Shown: positions 50,865 to 58,906 of the stretch, piece by piece
How the letters are laid out: each line of letters opens with the position of its first letter
Position numbering within the stretch: the stretch's first letter is position 1
Assembly (NCBI GenBank): GCA_051004815.1
Contig: JBPCJY010000185.1
Span: 11,591-75,590, forward strand
Direction: 5' to 3'
Length of the DNA stretch: 64,000 nt
Origin: JBBQXY01 sp051004815
GTDB taxonomy: Bacteria; Chloroflexota; Ktedonobacteria; Ktedonobacterales; Ktedonobacteraceae
The notes under the pieces: model-generated
Database searches by the model: none
What the model saw: the letters and a program-made list of their open reading frames with translations, nothing else
What the model was told of the DNA's origin: nothing
Program-made: the position numbers and the translations under genes

Positions 50865-51284
50865 ATGGATACTACTGAGCAATATACATCGGCTATCCGT
50901 GTGCGTTTAAGTGCCAGTGATGCGCATTATGGTGGGCAACTGGTGAATGGGGCGCATATGCTTTCACTCTTCGGGGATGTGGCAACGGAACTGGCTATTC
51001 TTTATGATGGTGATGAGGGCTTGTTGGTGGGTTATGAGAATATTGAGTTTCTCGCACCGATATTTGCGGGAGATTTTGTAGAGGTAACGGGGCGTATCAC
51101 CAAGATTGGGCGTACCTCACGGCGCATGGAATTTGAGGCGCGTAAAGTGATTACGGCGCGGCGTGATATTAGCGATTCTGCCGCCGATGTCTTAGATGCG
51201 CCTATCATTGTGGGACGAGCCATTGGCACAACGGTGGTGAAAGCTGAAATGCAGCGCAAAGTACACGCCGGTGGTAATGCATAA
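50865..51284 (+). CDS. kal: Hotdog-fold 3-aminobutyryl-CoA ammonia-lyase-like protein
   Basis: 139 residues; ATG with AAAGGAG upstream. The sequence RVRLSASDAHYGGQLVNGAH, MLSLFGDVATELAILYDGDE, GLLVGYENIEFLAPIFAGDF, VEVTGRITKIGRTSRRMEFE matches, as I remember it, the Kal enzyme of anaerobic lysine degradation (L-3-aminobutyryl-CoA to crotonyl-CoA plus ammonia). None of the other lysine-pathway genes (kamA, kdd, kce) is near. A wider hotdog thioesterase/lyase role is possible. The operator and TetR gene suggest control by an acyl-CoA-like ligand. Confidence 0.65.
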   Translation: MDTTEQYTSAIRVRLSASDAHYGGQLVNGAHMLSLFGDVATELAILYDGDEGLLVGYENIEFLAPIFAGDFVEVTGRITKIGRTSRRMEFEARKVITARRDISDSAADVLDAPIIVGRAIGTTVVKAEMQRKVHAGGNA

Positions 51285-51320
51285 GTATCCATTCTGCGCG
51301 ATTTCTGCTAGAATAGCAGT

Positions 51321-51968
51321 ATGGTACAGAAAAAAATAGCTGAAAACGTGCGGCATAATGGTCGTTCCGTGCGAGAAAATGTGTTGGCTGCCGCGGTACA
51401 ACTCTTCGCGGAGTATGGATATCATGCCGCTCCGTTACGGGATATAGCACGCATGGCTGGTATCCAGGCCGCCAGCATCTACTACCACTATGCCAATAAA
51501 GAGGCTCTGCTGGTAGAGATCATGGAAAGCCATATGCTGCAACTAAATGCTAACCTGGAGCGCATTTTAAGCGCACAGAGTGACCCACTGCAACGACTCT
51601 ATGCAGCGATCGCGAATCACATTCGCTCGCATACCACCTATAAAAACGAGTTTTTCATTATTGACACGGAAATTCGTGCCTTAGAAGGCGATAAGCGCAC
51701 CAACATTCTCGCCTTGCGCGACTGCTACGAGAAGTTGCTGCAAGAACTCCTGCGTGATGGTATGGAAAAGGGCATCTTTCGGCAGAGCGATGTCAAAGTA
51801 TCATCCTATGCCATTATCGCTATGTGTACCGAGGTCGCCACATGGTTTCGTCCCAATGGCCGCCTCAATGTACAGCAAGTCATTGATATCTATAGCCAAA
51901 TGATTACGCATGGCTTGCTGGCCGCAGAAGATCATGCTCAAACGCCTGGGGGATCAGCGCGTACTTAA
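51321..51968 (+). CDS. TetR-family regulator
   Basis: 215 residues. N-terminal TetR HTH: VRENVLAAAVQLFAEYGYHA, APLRDIARMAGIQAASIYYH, YANKEALL. The C-terminal domain (HIRSHTTYKNEFFIIDTEIR, ATWFRPNGRLNVQQVIDIYS) resembles the KstR2/FadR-like TetR ligand domain that senses acyl-CoAs. It lies 36 bp downstream of the hotdog gene in the same direction, which a perfect TetR palindrome precedes. Its 3' end overlaps the convergent dehydrogenase gene by 65 bp. Confidence 0.9.
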   Translation: MVQKKIAENVRHNGRSVRENVLAAAVQLFAEYGYHAAPLRDIARMAGIQAASIYYHYANKEALLVEIMESHMLQLNANLERILSAQSDPLQRLYAAIANHIRSHTTYKNEFFIIDTEIRALEGDKRTNILALRDCYEKLLQELLRDGMEKGIFRQSDVKVSSYAIIAMCTEVATWFRPNGRLNVQQVIDIYSQMITHGLLAAEDHAQTPGGSART

Positions 51969-52986
51969 TGCCTTGCTTGTGTAGTAAGCAATCCAGCACT
52001 TCAAGTGTAGCCGCCAGGGGATATCGCGCTGTAATCAACGCTTCGACCTCAATGTGATGACCTACAATGAGCTCCAGTGCCTGAGCAAAATAGGCCGGAG
52101 TATGGTGAAAGACACCTTTCGTCGTGATTTCGCCATAATGGAGCGGGCGCGTTTCTAACGTCACCTGCGTTCCAGAGGCGCACCCTCCAAAGAAATTAAC
52201 CAGTCCACCAGGGCGTGTCATTGCAGCGGCCAGTGACCATGTCTCAGGTGTCCCAATGGCTTCAATGACAACATCGGCTCCACGTCCGCCTTCAGTTTCT
52301 TTCTTGACCGCTTCATATTGTCTTTCGAGCGACATAGCCTGTACATCAATGACGACATCAACTCCATAGAGCCGCGCTACGGCAAGTCGTTGCTCACCAC
52401 GTCCAGTGATAATGACGCGTGTACCGCGCAATTTCGCGACAGCCGCCAGGAGCAATCCCATCGGGCCTGCACCCAGAATGACGACGGTATCGCCAGGGTG
52501 TAATTCGCTGGCGTCGATACTATGCAACGCACAGGCCAAAGGTTCGGTTAACGCGGCAGCGATGAATGATGTTGTAACAGGAAGCTTGTAAAGGTTCTGG
52601 CGTACAATACGTTTCGGCACGAGGAGATATTCCGCATAGGCTCCATTGAGGAAGAGCAAATCCTCGCACAAGCTGTAGCGTTGACGCTGACAGTAGAAGC
52701 ACTGCAAGCAAGGGGCGGAATTCGCTACCACGACGGCATCACCTTCATGAACGTGTGTGACCCCGTGGCCGATAGCCGCTACTACCCCTGCTACTTCGTG
52801 ACCAAAGCCAGCAGGGGTATGGCGAAAAAGTAATGGATGCCCCCGGCGATAGCTTTTTAGATCGGTACCACAGGTGGTAGCAGCTGCTACCTGTACGAGC
52901 ACCTCTCCTGACCGCGGTTCGGGAATGGGCTGCTGCTCAAGTCGAATATCCATTGGGCCATAAAATATGGCGGCGAGCATAGTCAT
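51904..52986 (-). CDS. Zinc-dependent medium-chain alcohol/threonine dehydrogenase
   Basis: 360 residues from the ATG at 52986 (GAAAGG 7 bp upstream; the frame to 53109 is an unsupported extension). Catalytic zinc: C-G-T-D (TTCGTDLKSYRRGHP) and GFGHEVAGVVAAIG; structural zinc: a Cys cluster (APCLQCFYCQRQRYSLCE). NAD(P) site: VVILGAGPMGLLLAAVAKLR. The cysteine spacing and H-E pair are those of threonine, sorbitol and related dehydrogenases. The substrate cannot be read. It is a single gene whose 3' end overlaps the TetR gene. Confidence 0.85.
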   Translation of the reverse strand: MTMLAAIFYGPMDIRLEQQPIPEPRSGEVLVQVAAATTCGTDLKSYRRGHPLLFRHTPAGFGHEVAGVVAAIGHGVTHVHEGDAVVVANSAPCLQCFYCQRQRYSLCEDLLFLNGAYAEYLLVPKRIVRQNLYKLPVTTSFIAAALTEPLACALHSIDASELHPGDTVVILGAGPMGLLLAAVAKLRGTRVIITGRGEQRLAVARLYGVDVVIDVQAMSLERQYEAVKKETEGGRGADVVIEAIGTPETWSLAAAMTRPGGLVNFFGGCASGTQVTLETRPLHYGEITTKGVFHHTPAYFAQALELIVGHHIEVEALITARYPLAATLEVLDCLLHKQGIKYALIPQAFEHDLLRPASHA

Positions 52987-53130
52987 TGCAGTACCTTTCT
53001 GCACTAGATGTCCTGGTAAGTTGTTGATAGATATAGAAAAGAGTATAATATTTCGGGCTTGCAAAGCAATACAGCTATTGCTGAATGCAGGCAAACATAA
53101 CGAAATCACGAGATGTCAGGAGACGTTCAT

Positions 53131-54294
53131 ATGAGTATGTCAAGCCGTATCTGTCCCCAATGCGGCAATGCTCTTGCTCCAGATGAGTTGAATTGCAGTA
53201 TTTGCGGGTTGAGGTATGTGGAACAAGCGGAGCTGGAACCAACCCAGCGGTCAGCAACAGCGAACATGGGACGCACAAACACGTCACTATCCTCCGCTGG
53301 ACAGGCGCAGTATGCCTTTTCACCTGCAACGCCATATGGAAATGCCGCCTATAGTGTACCTGAGCAGAGTCCCGCGACTTCGCCCACTACCAACGGGCAA
53401 TCTGCGCCGCCACCGCGAGACATGGATGATACGTCCTCCCCATTAATAGTACCTTTGGATGACCATTCGGCTACAAATGGCCAGAAATATCCTGGCAATC
53501 TTCCACCCCTGAACTTTGATCAGCTATTTGTGAAAATGAGGCGACCGAAGAATCTGTTGCTCATTGTTGGCGTTGCCATTTTGTTGCTTGCCATCCTTGG
53601 CGGAAGTATTTTCGCGTTTAGCAGGAGTAGGAGCGCAACGATAACACAACGCGGGACTACAGCCAATAGTTCAGTCACGTCTGTGTCATCCCCCGCTTCG
53701 TTGTTTAGTGAAAACTTTGCTGATGATAGTAAAGGGTGGGGGATTGGCAGTGGGTCGGGCTTCAGTAGCACCATCGCTCATAATATGCTGACCATGTCAG
53801 AAGCGAATCATCGTGTTTTAGATATAGCTATTCCTGATAAGAACAATCCTCACGCGGTCTATAGCGATTTTTCAGTCACCACTACCTTTACCTTGCTGAA
53901 AGCCGATCAGAATGATAGCGCGGGGCTTTACCTGCGCGGTGCAAGTACGAATGGTAACTTTAGCCAGGGATATTTCGTTGATATCTATGGTGATAACTCG
54001 TATGATATCTTCAAAGTATTTGCCGACTCCACTAAGGACACGTTTCTAATTGGGCCTACCCCTTCATCCGCTATCAACACGGTGGGTCAGCAAAACAAAC
54101 TGACGGTAGTTATGAAAGGGTCGAACATGGTGGTGCTTGTCAATGATAAGATCTTGATCTCGGTGAGCGATACTGATTTTAAGAGTGGCCAAATCGCTCT
54201 CTTCGTAGAAAATGGCAAATCGTCGAACGGGGTACAGGCAAGTTTTAGTAGTGTGCTCATCAATCCCGCTCCAAAGCAGCTGCCCAGTTCATAA
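53131..54294 (+). CDS. Zinc ribbon - TM - extracellular beta-sandwich protein
   Basis: 387 residues from the ATG at 53131 (AGGAGA 8 bp upstream). Order: cytoplasmic double-CxxC zinc ribbon (ICPQCGNALAPDELNCSICG), a Gln/Pro/Ser-rich linker, one membrane span (LLLIVGVAILLLAILGGSIF, about residues 145-164), then an exported domain (FSENFADDSKGWGIGSGSGF, TFTLLKADQNDSAGLYLRGA, YFVDIYGDNSYDIFKVF, LTVVMKGSNMVVLVNDKILI, SGQIALFVENGKSSNGVQAS) of the LamG/DUF1080 concanavalin-like kind. It would be a type II membrane protein that shows a sugar-binding domain outside. The next gene is its paralogue. Confidence 0.75.
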   Translation: MSMSSRICPQCGNALAPDELNCSICGLRYVEQAELEPTQRSATANMGRTNTSLSSAGQAQYAFSPATPYGNAAYSVPEQSPATSPTTNGQSAPPPRDMDDTSSPLIVPLDDHSATNGQKYPGNLPPLNFDQLFVKMRRPKNLLLIVGVAILLLAILGGSIFAFSRSRSATITQRGTTANSSVTSVSSPASLFSENFADDSKGWGIGSGSGFSSTIAHNMLTMSEANHRVLDIAIPDKNNPHAVYSDFSVTTTFTLLKADQNDSAGLYLRGASTNGNFSQGYFVDIYGDNSYDIFKVFADSTKDTFLIGPTPSSAINTVGQQNKLTVVMKGSNMVVLVNDKILISVSDTDFKSGQIALFVENGKSSNGVQASFSSVLINPAPKQLPSS

Positions 54295-54388
54295 GCGTCG
54301 TTCGCGACACGTTCACAGGGATGATTGCATATGTACCTACATTGGCTGATTCCCTGTCTCTTTCCTATTTGAGCTTAGAATCCTCTGT

Positions 54389-55153
54389 ATGGCAATAAAA
54401 AAAAACAAAACGAAAGTTACCGTGCGCTTTGCGCTTCTGTGTGTACTGATCATCATTATCAGTGGGAGCGTGTTCTATCTGCGGCAAGGAAGCGCGAGAA
54501 AGATCGCTGGCCAAACCATCACCCCAACGGTGCCTACCGCGACGCCGACGCTGACCGGTACTGCTCAAACGTTGCCGCTTTTCTTTGACGATTTTGTTGG
54601 GAGCAACAAGGGCTGGTCACTCACCAGCGTTTTTGGCTACACGCGGAAAATTGAAAATGGTGATTTGACCCTGGCCGCTGAGAATCATCAAATCCTGACC
54701 GAGAGCCTTCCAACGGGAGCAACGTTCAATGATTTTATGGTGACTGCGACCTTCACTCTTGTACAAGCGAGCCATGATGATAGCGTAGGGTTGTACCTGC
54801 GTGGCGATAGCTACCTGGATCATGATTATCGCGTTGATATCTACGGCAATAACACCTATGCGATTAGCAAAGAGTTTTTGGATGAGAGTAAAATACCACA
54901 GGGTCAATTTCTTATCACTCCAACTACCACTACTGCACTTCATCCCGTTGGACACCAAAATAGTATCACCGTTATCATGCAAGGCCCAAAAATGGTCTTG
55001 CTCATCAATAGTACCATGGTGAATTCAGTGACCGATACCGATTATTCCTCTGGTCAGATCGCGCTTTTTGTGCAGAATAGCGCGACGTCGAACGGGGTTG
55101 AAGCTTCTTTCTCCACCATCGCAGTCTATCCAGCCCCAAAACCACAGCCTTAA
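54389..55153 (+). CDS. Membrane-anchored beta-sandwich protein, paralogue
   Basis: 254 residues. A basic N-terminus (MAIKKNKTKVTVR) and one membrane span (FALLCVLIIIISGSVFYL) replace the zinc ribbon of its neighbour; the exported domain is the same kind (FFDDFVGSNKGWSLTSVFGY, TFTLVQASHDDSVGLYLRGD, YRVDIYGNNTYAISKEFLDE, ITVIMQGPKMVLLINSTMVN, SGQIALFVQNSATSNGVEAS). A tandem duplication with loss or gain of the N-terminal module is clear. There is no good ribosome site before 54389, so this start is less certain. Confidence 0.7.
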   Translation: MAIKKNKTKVTVRFALLCVLIIIISGSVFYLRQGSARKIAGQTITPTVPTATPTLTGTAQTLPLFFDDFVGSNKGWSLTSVFGYTRKIENGDLTLAAENHQILTESLPTGATFNDFMVTATFTLVQASHDDSVGLYLRGDSYLDHDYRVDIYGNNTYAISKEFLDESKIPQGQFLITPTTTTALHPVGHQNSITVIMQGPKMVLLINSTMVNSVTDTDYSSGQIALFVQNSATSNGVEASFSTIAVYPAPKPQP

Positions 55154-55170
55154 GACGTGGAGAGAGGACA

Positions 55171-56226
55171 TTATCTTTGTCGCAGTATCGTGATGAGGTC
55201 GCTGAGGACACCGTAGGCTGTTTGTATGATCTCTGGCTCGTGCTCTACCAATGTGATAGTACCCATCGCCTCGGTATCGATGGAAATAACGCTCGTCGTT
55301 CCCTTGCCAACCTGTAATATATCGTCTTGACTGATTTTACATGGATATACCCTGGCAATAAGTTGACCGTGCTCACGGTGAGCCTGACTCATCAGGCGAA
55401 TAGGCGTACCAGCCAATCCTGCTGCGCAAATCTCATCAAGCGCAAGGTCCCGCAGACCTTCACGTTCCACCATGTTGGGTGTGAGTTGACCGTCCAGCAG
55501 GTTATTCGCAAGGATAGTGGTTTTCATGGCCGCGTCCAAGCCATCCAGATCGTACCAGGGATCAGCCTCGGCGATCCCCAGTTGCTGCGCTTTAGTGATA
55601 GCCTCATCCATCGTATAGCCTTGTTCAACCATGCTCAGGACAAGACTGCTGGTAGTATTGAGTAATGCGCGAAACGAGCGCATGCCCACAGCTTGTAAGG
55701 TAAACTGATTGAGGTTAATGAGCGGTAGACCATCCATCACCGTTGCTTCAAAACGGAATTGCACGTTATGGTGCCGGGCCAGCGACTGTAGTTCCGCTTG
55801 AGCAAAGGCAACCGGTCCTTTATTGGCCGTAATGACATCCATCCCGGCCTGGAGCGCGGTGCGAATATGCATCAATGCGGGCTGTCCATTTTGTGGATTG
55901 AGCGTAGTCAATTCAATGAGCAGCGTAGCACCAGCAGCTTTCCCCGCGTTCATAAATGCGTGTGCCGTTTCTACACGAGTAGCTTCGTTTCTAAACGCTT
56001 GCAAGCCTTCGCGTGCTAACTGGGTGGCGTCCATTCCCTGTCCATGAACATAGAAGCCCTTGCTGCGCGTACCGATGCCGCTAATGACCGGACGATAACC
56101 CAGTTCATTGCCTATCCACTCGCTACGAGAGGCCAATAATGGCAGCAACGCCTGGGCCACATGGCCGTAGCCCAGCAAGAGAAAATGCAGCGGAGGAAGT
56201 AATGCCGAAAGAGATATATCGCTCAT
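55171..56226 (-). CDS. hom: Homoserine dehydrogenase
   Basis: 351 residues from the ATG at 56226. NAD(P)-binding N-terminus (FLLLGYGHVAQALLPLLA), ITANKGPVAFA with the catalytic lysine-type N-K-G, then the signature blocks FRFEATVMDGLPLINLNQF and QLGIAEADPWYDLDGLDAAM, KTTILAN. It reduces aspartate semialdehyde to homoserine for threonine and methionine synthesis. The C-terminal ACT domain of longer enzymes is absent. No thrB/thrC follows. The start overlaps the stop of a Ser/Thr kinase gene as ATGA, so the two are co-translated. Confidence 0.85.
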   Translation of the reverse strand: MSDISLSALLPPLHFLLLGYGHVAQALLPLLASRSEWIGNELGYRPVISGIGTRSKGFYVHGQGMDATQLAREGLQAFRNEATRVETAHAFMNAGKAAGATLLIELTTLNPQNGQPALMHIRTALQAGMDVITANKGPVAFAQAELQSLARHHNVQFRFEATVMDGLPLINLNQFTLQAVGMRSFRALLNTTSSLVLSMVEQGYTMDEAITKAQQLGIAEADPWYDLDGLDAAMKTTILANNLLDGQLTPNMVEREGLRDLALDEICAAGLAGTPIRLMSQAHREHGQLIARVYPCKISQDDILQVGKGTTSVISIDTEAMGTITLVEHEPEIIQTAYGVLSDLITILRQR

Positions 56227-57932
56227 CTTATTGTTTCCATAGACAACCATAGCGGGTGAGGGCTGAGCACAAGGCCACCATGACGAATGGCAAGGAAGAG
56301 CAAGATGGCAAGCAGTACCAGCAAGAGCAAAACTGCCGCCATAATTACAATCCTGAGATCCACTTTGAAGCCATTGGCCTTTGGCGTCTGATGATTAGAC
56401 GGTGTTGATGGCACAGCAGAAGCGGTAGCAAGAGGCGTGTTTTGCCCATTCTTGGAGTTCAGTGTCATGTGTTCTACTGCTAAAGATGGCGCGATAGTGG
56501 CGGCCTGTGGGTCACGATTTGCAGGTTTGAATGTTTGCATCTGCGCCCTGACCGGGGGTGTAATAACCATCGTTTTGTCTGACGCCATGTCATGGCTAGA
56601 AGCTGTGTGCTGTTCTGTTGCTTTGCTTGACAATAGATCAGGTGCCGCTGCAACCGTATTCATCGGACCCTGCAACGCGCTGTTGTGTATAGACGTACCA
56701 CAACTTGGGCAAAAAGAAGCTTTTGGTAAGAGCGTTGTGCCACAACGTGGGCAGACATTGCCAGGCGTTGGTTCAGCGGGTACCGCTAAGGGTGGTTGCG
56801 GTGGCTGCGGCGTGCCGGGTATATCTCGTGCGGCGTTCTCCTTGGCTTTTTGTATGGCATCATAGAGGAGTGGCAAATCCGGCTGTGTACTATTCGGATC
56901 ACTAGGGCGTGCTGGTGCTGAAGTTACCGTCGGTATGCTTGGCAATGCAGCGATAACTCTGCGCAGGTCGTTGCCGAATTCTGCCACAGTTTGATAACGA
57001 CCTCGTGGTCTCATTGCCATCGCCCGTGCGATAATACTGCTCAACTGCTGGAGCAGATCGGGCGGCAGTTTACCCAACTGTGCCAGGTGCCGAATGTGGC
57101 GCAGCGGTTTCGCGGGTCGTGGCACGTTAGCGCGAAATTGTCGCCCTTGTTGCGCTTCAGCACTTTCTTCCGGTGGGTTTTTCGCCAGCACATCTTGCAG
57201 CGACGGTAGATCAGGTAAACCCTGTTGAATGGACTGATTGCGTGTGGAAACGCTGGGTGGCTCCTGTGCCGTCAGTGCGAAATACAACGTGCCACCGAGA
57301 GCATAGACATCCGATCTGACGTCCGTTCCGCTGCCACCGGGATATTGTTCTTGCGGTGCGTAGCCAGGTGTACCTTGATGGCGAATGAAAAATAAGGTTC
57401 GCGCCCCATCTCCCGTCGCTTTGGCATTGCCCAAGTCAACCAACATAGCGACACCATTCGGCATAATGCGGATATTGTCCGGCTTAATGTCGCGATGAAT
57501 GACTATTGGTTGCTGGCAATGGAGAAAATGAACGGCGTCACAAACAGAAAGCATCCATTCTAGCACTTGGAATAAAGGGATAACCTCATTACGTGTACGC
57601 GCCATGCGAATATGGTCGGTTAAATCGGTGCCTTCGATGTAGCTGAATACGATGAAATAGTGACCACGTTCATCAAATGCTTCGTGAAATGTCGGTAAAT
57701 TAGGGTGATCCGGTAAATTAGGGTGATGTAGCTGGCTAAGCACGCGTGCTTCATGTTGAAGCTGTGCTTGACCACTGGTGCCAGTCACAAAATACTCTTT
57801 TATCGCGAATTGCTGGCTAGATTTCAGGTCAATAGCAAGATAAACATGTCCAAACCCTCCACTGCCCAGCACTCGCTCGATGCGGTAGCGTCCGTGCAAT
57901 ATAGTGCCCGACGGAACCGTCTCCATCATCAT
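56223..57932 (-). CDS. PknB-type Ser/Thr protein kinase with zinc ribbon and TM
   Basis: 569 residues. Kinase domain (about 13-285): glycine loop LGSGGFGHVYLAID, lysine in QFAIKEYF, VIHRDIKPDNIRI with catalytic D, DLGNAKATGD in place of DFG-A, GTPGYAPQEQY, and the DVRSDVYALGGTLYFAL block. A zinc ribbon (VCPRCGTTLLPKASFCPSCG) lies near residue 395, a Thr/Ala-rich linker follows, then one C-terminal membrane span (IVIMAAVLLLLVLLAILLFL, about 530-549). The HPNLP motif of the alphaC-beta4 region is duplicated. Targets are unknown; co-translation with homoserine dehydrogenase is notable. Confidence 0.85.
   Translation of the reverse strand: MMMETVPSGTILHGRYRIERVLGSGGFGHVYLAIDLKSSQQFAIKEYFVTGTSGQAQLQHEARVLSQLHHPNLPDHPNLPTFHEAFDERGHYFIVFSYIEGTDLTDHIRMARTRNEVIPLFQVLEWMLSVCDAVHFLHCQQPIVIHRDIKPDNIRIMPNGVAMLVDLGNAKATGDGARTLFFIRHQGTPGYAPQEQYPGGSGTDVRSDVYALGGTLYFALTAQEPPSVSTRNQSIQQGLPDLPSLQDVLAKNPPEESAEAQQGRQFRANVPRPAKPLRHIRHLAQLGKLPPDLLQQLSSIIARAMAMRPRGRYQTVAEFGNDLRRVIAALPSIPTVTSAPARPSDPNSTQPDLPLLYDAIQKAKENAARDIPGTPQPPQPPLAVPAEPTPGNVCPRCGTTLLPKASFCPSCGTSIHNSALQGPMNTVAAAPDLLSSKATEQHTASSHDMASDKTMVITPPVRAQMQTFKPANRDPQAATIAPSLAVEHMTLNSKNGQNTPLATASAVPSTPSNHQTPKANGFKVDLRIVIMAAVLLLLVLLAILLFLAIRHGGLVLSPHPLWLSMETIR
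57694..57727. repeat. 18-bp tandem duplication inside the kinase gene
   Basis: GGTAAATTAGGGTGATCC (57694-57711) is followed at once by GGTAAATTAGGGTGAT (57712-57727), giving HPNLPDHPNLPT in the protein. The change is in frame and adds six residues (DHPNLP). Confidence 0.85.
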
Positions 57933-58082
57933 AAGAAGCTGTCTCCTCCGCTGTTATTTGAACATAGTATGGGCAGCAGCGCGGATTAGAACAATGAACC
58001 AGCCATATTCTAACCAAATAACAAACTCTGTTCGCATTATACACCACATAAGGAGACATGTCATGTGTTGCTCTACCGCTTT

Positions 58083-58224
58083 AGACATTTGGAGAGACGG
58101 CTTCCCGTGAGCGGACTTGAGAGCGGTTCTGCTTGTCATCCTGAGCGCAGCGAAGGATCTGGCTCGCCGAGTGCAGAGATCCTTCGCTGCGCTCAGGATG
58201 ACAGCTCGTATCTCCAAATGTCTG
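58083..58224. mobile_element. 142-bp MITE-like hairpin element, copy 2
   Basis: Same length, ends (AGACATTTGGAGAG ... TCTCCAAATGTCTG) and internal hairpin as the element at 25181-25322, with scattered substitutions. The direct repeat CTACCGCTTT flanks it (58073-58082 and 58225-58234), a 10-bp target duplication. In the stem, GAAGAATCT/AGATTCTTC of copy 1 has become GAAGGATCT/AGATCCTTC, a paired change that keeps the fold. It fills most of the 336-bp gap between the kinase and Lrp genes. Confidence 0.85.
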
Positions 58225-58268
58225 CTACCGCTTTAGCGAGCAGGCACTATGCTCATAAATGCTGGCCG

Positions 58269-58838
58269 CTAGTGCTCCTGTAACGGATTCTGTTGCAGCT
58301 TAGAAGTGGCGGGAGAAACGCATGCTTGCGAGAGGAAAGCCCAATCATTTTGTTTAATCACTCGCAAATACATGTAAGTTTCGGCCTGCTGTACTCCTTG
58401 TACTTTATACAGTTTCTCAGTGAGAAAATTGAGTAAGTGATCGTTATCGCGGCAAACCACCTCCGCTAACATATCAAAACTGCCCGTGCAGAGAATCAAG
58501 TAGATCACCTCATCGAAGGCCGATATTTCCTGGGCTACTGCTAACAAACGGTCACCGGAGACACGGATGCCGATCATGCTTGCCAGCGAGAACCCTAATT
58601 TAACGGGGTTAGTAACCGCGACAATTTGCATGACCTGTGTATTGATGAGGTTGGCAACACGTTGGCGCACGCTGGCCTCGGAAATCCCTAAATCCGCGGC
58701 TATTTTTGTAAAGGGACGGCGTCCATCCTGTTGCAGTGCCTCAATGATGTGTTGGTCAATATCATCTATCGGATTTTTATTGTTGCTATGCTGTTCCATT
58801 GTTGTTGCTATAGTATCATGTTTTAATTCCATCTGCAA
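58269..58838 (-). CDS. Lrp/AsnC-family transcriptional regulator
   Basis: 189 residues (possible later start at the ATG coding MEQHSNN). N-terminal HTH (IDQHIIEALQQDGRRPFTKI, AADLGISEASVRQRVANLIN) and the C-terminal RAM ligand/oligomer domain (GIRVSGDRLLAVAQEISAFD, EVIYLILCTGSFDMLAEVVC). These form octamers that respond to amino acids. It is divergent from the deacetylase-fold gene, and a palindrome lies in the 68-bp gap, so it probably controls both. Confidence 0.85.
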   Translation of the reverse strand: MQMELKHDTIATTMEQHSNNKNPIDDIDQHIIEALQQDGRRPFTKIAADLGISEASVRQRVANLINTQVMQIVAVTNPVKLGFSLASMIGIRVSGDRLLAVAQEISAFDEVIYLILCTGSFDMLAEVVCRDNDHLLNFLTEKLYKVQGVQQAETYMYLRVIKQNDWAFLSQACVSPATSKLQQNPLQEH

Positions 58839-58841
58839 CGC

Positions 58842-58858
58842 ATGGAAAGTCTTTCCAT
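58842..58858. promoter_or_regulatory. Palindrome in the lrp / deacetylase divergent region
   Basis: ATGGAAAG-T-CTTTCCAT: 8-bp perfect arms with one central base, in the 68-bp gap between the two divergent genes and next to the regulator's start. A candidate Lrp-type operator. Confidence 0.5.
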
Positions 58859-58906
58859 TATAGTGTATGATGTGCTTGAGCTACGTGCCAGAAAGGAAGA
58901 GTATCT

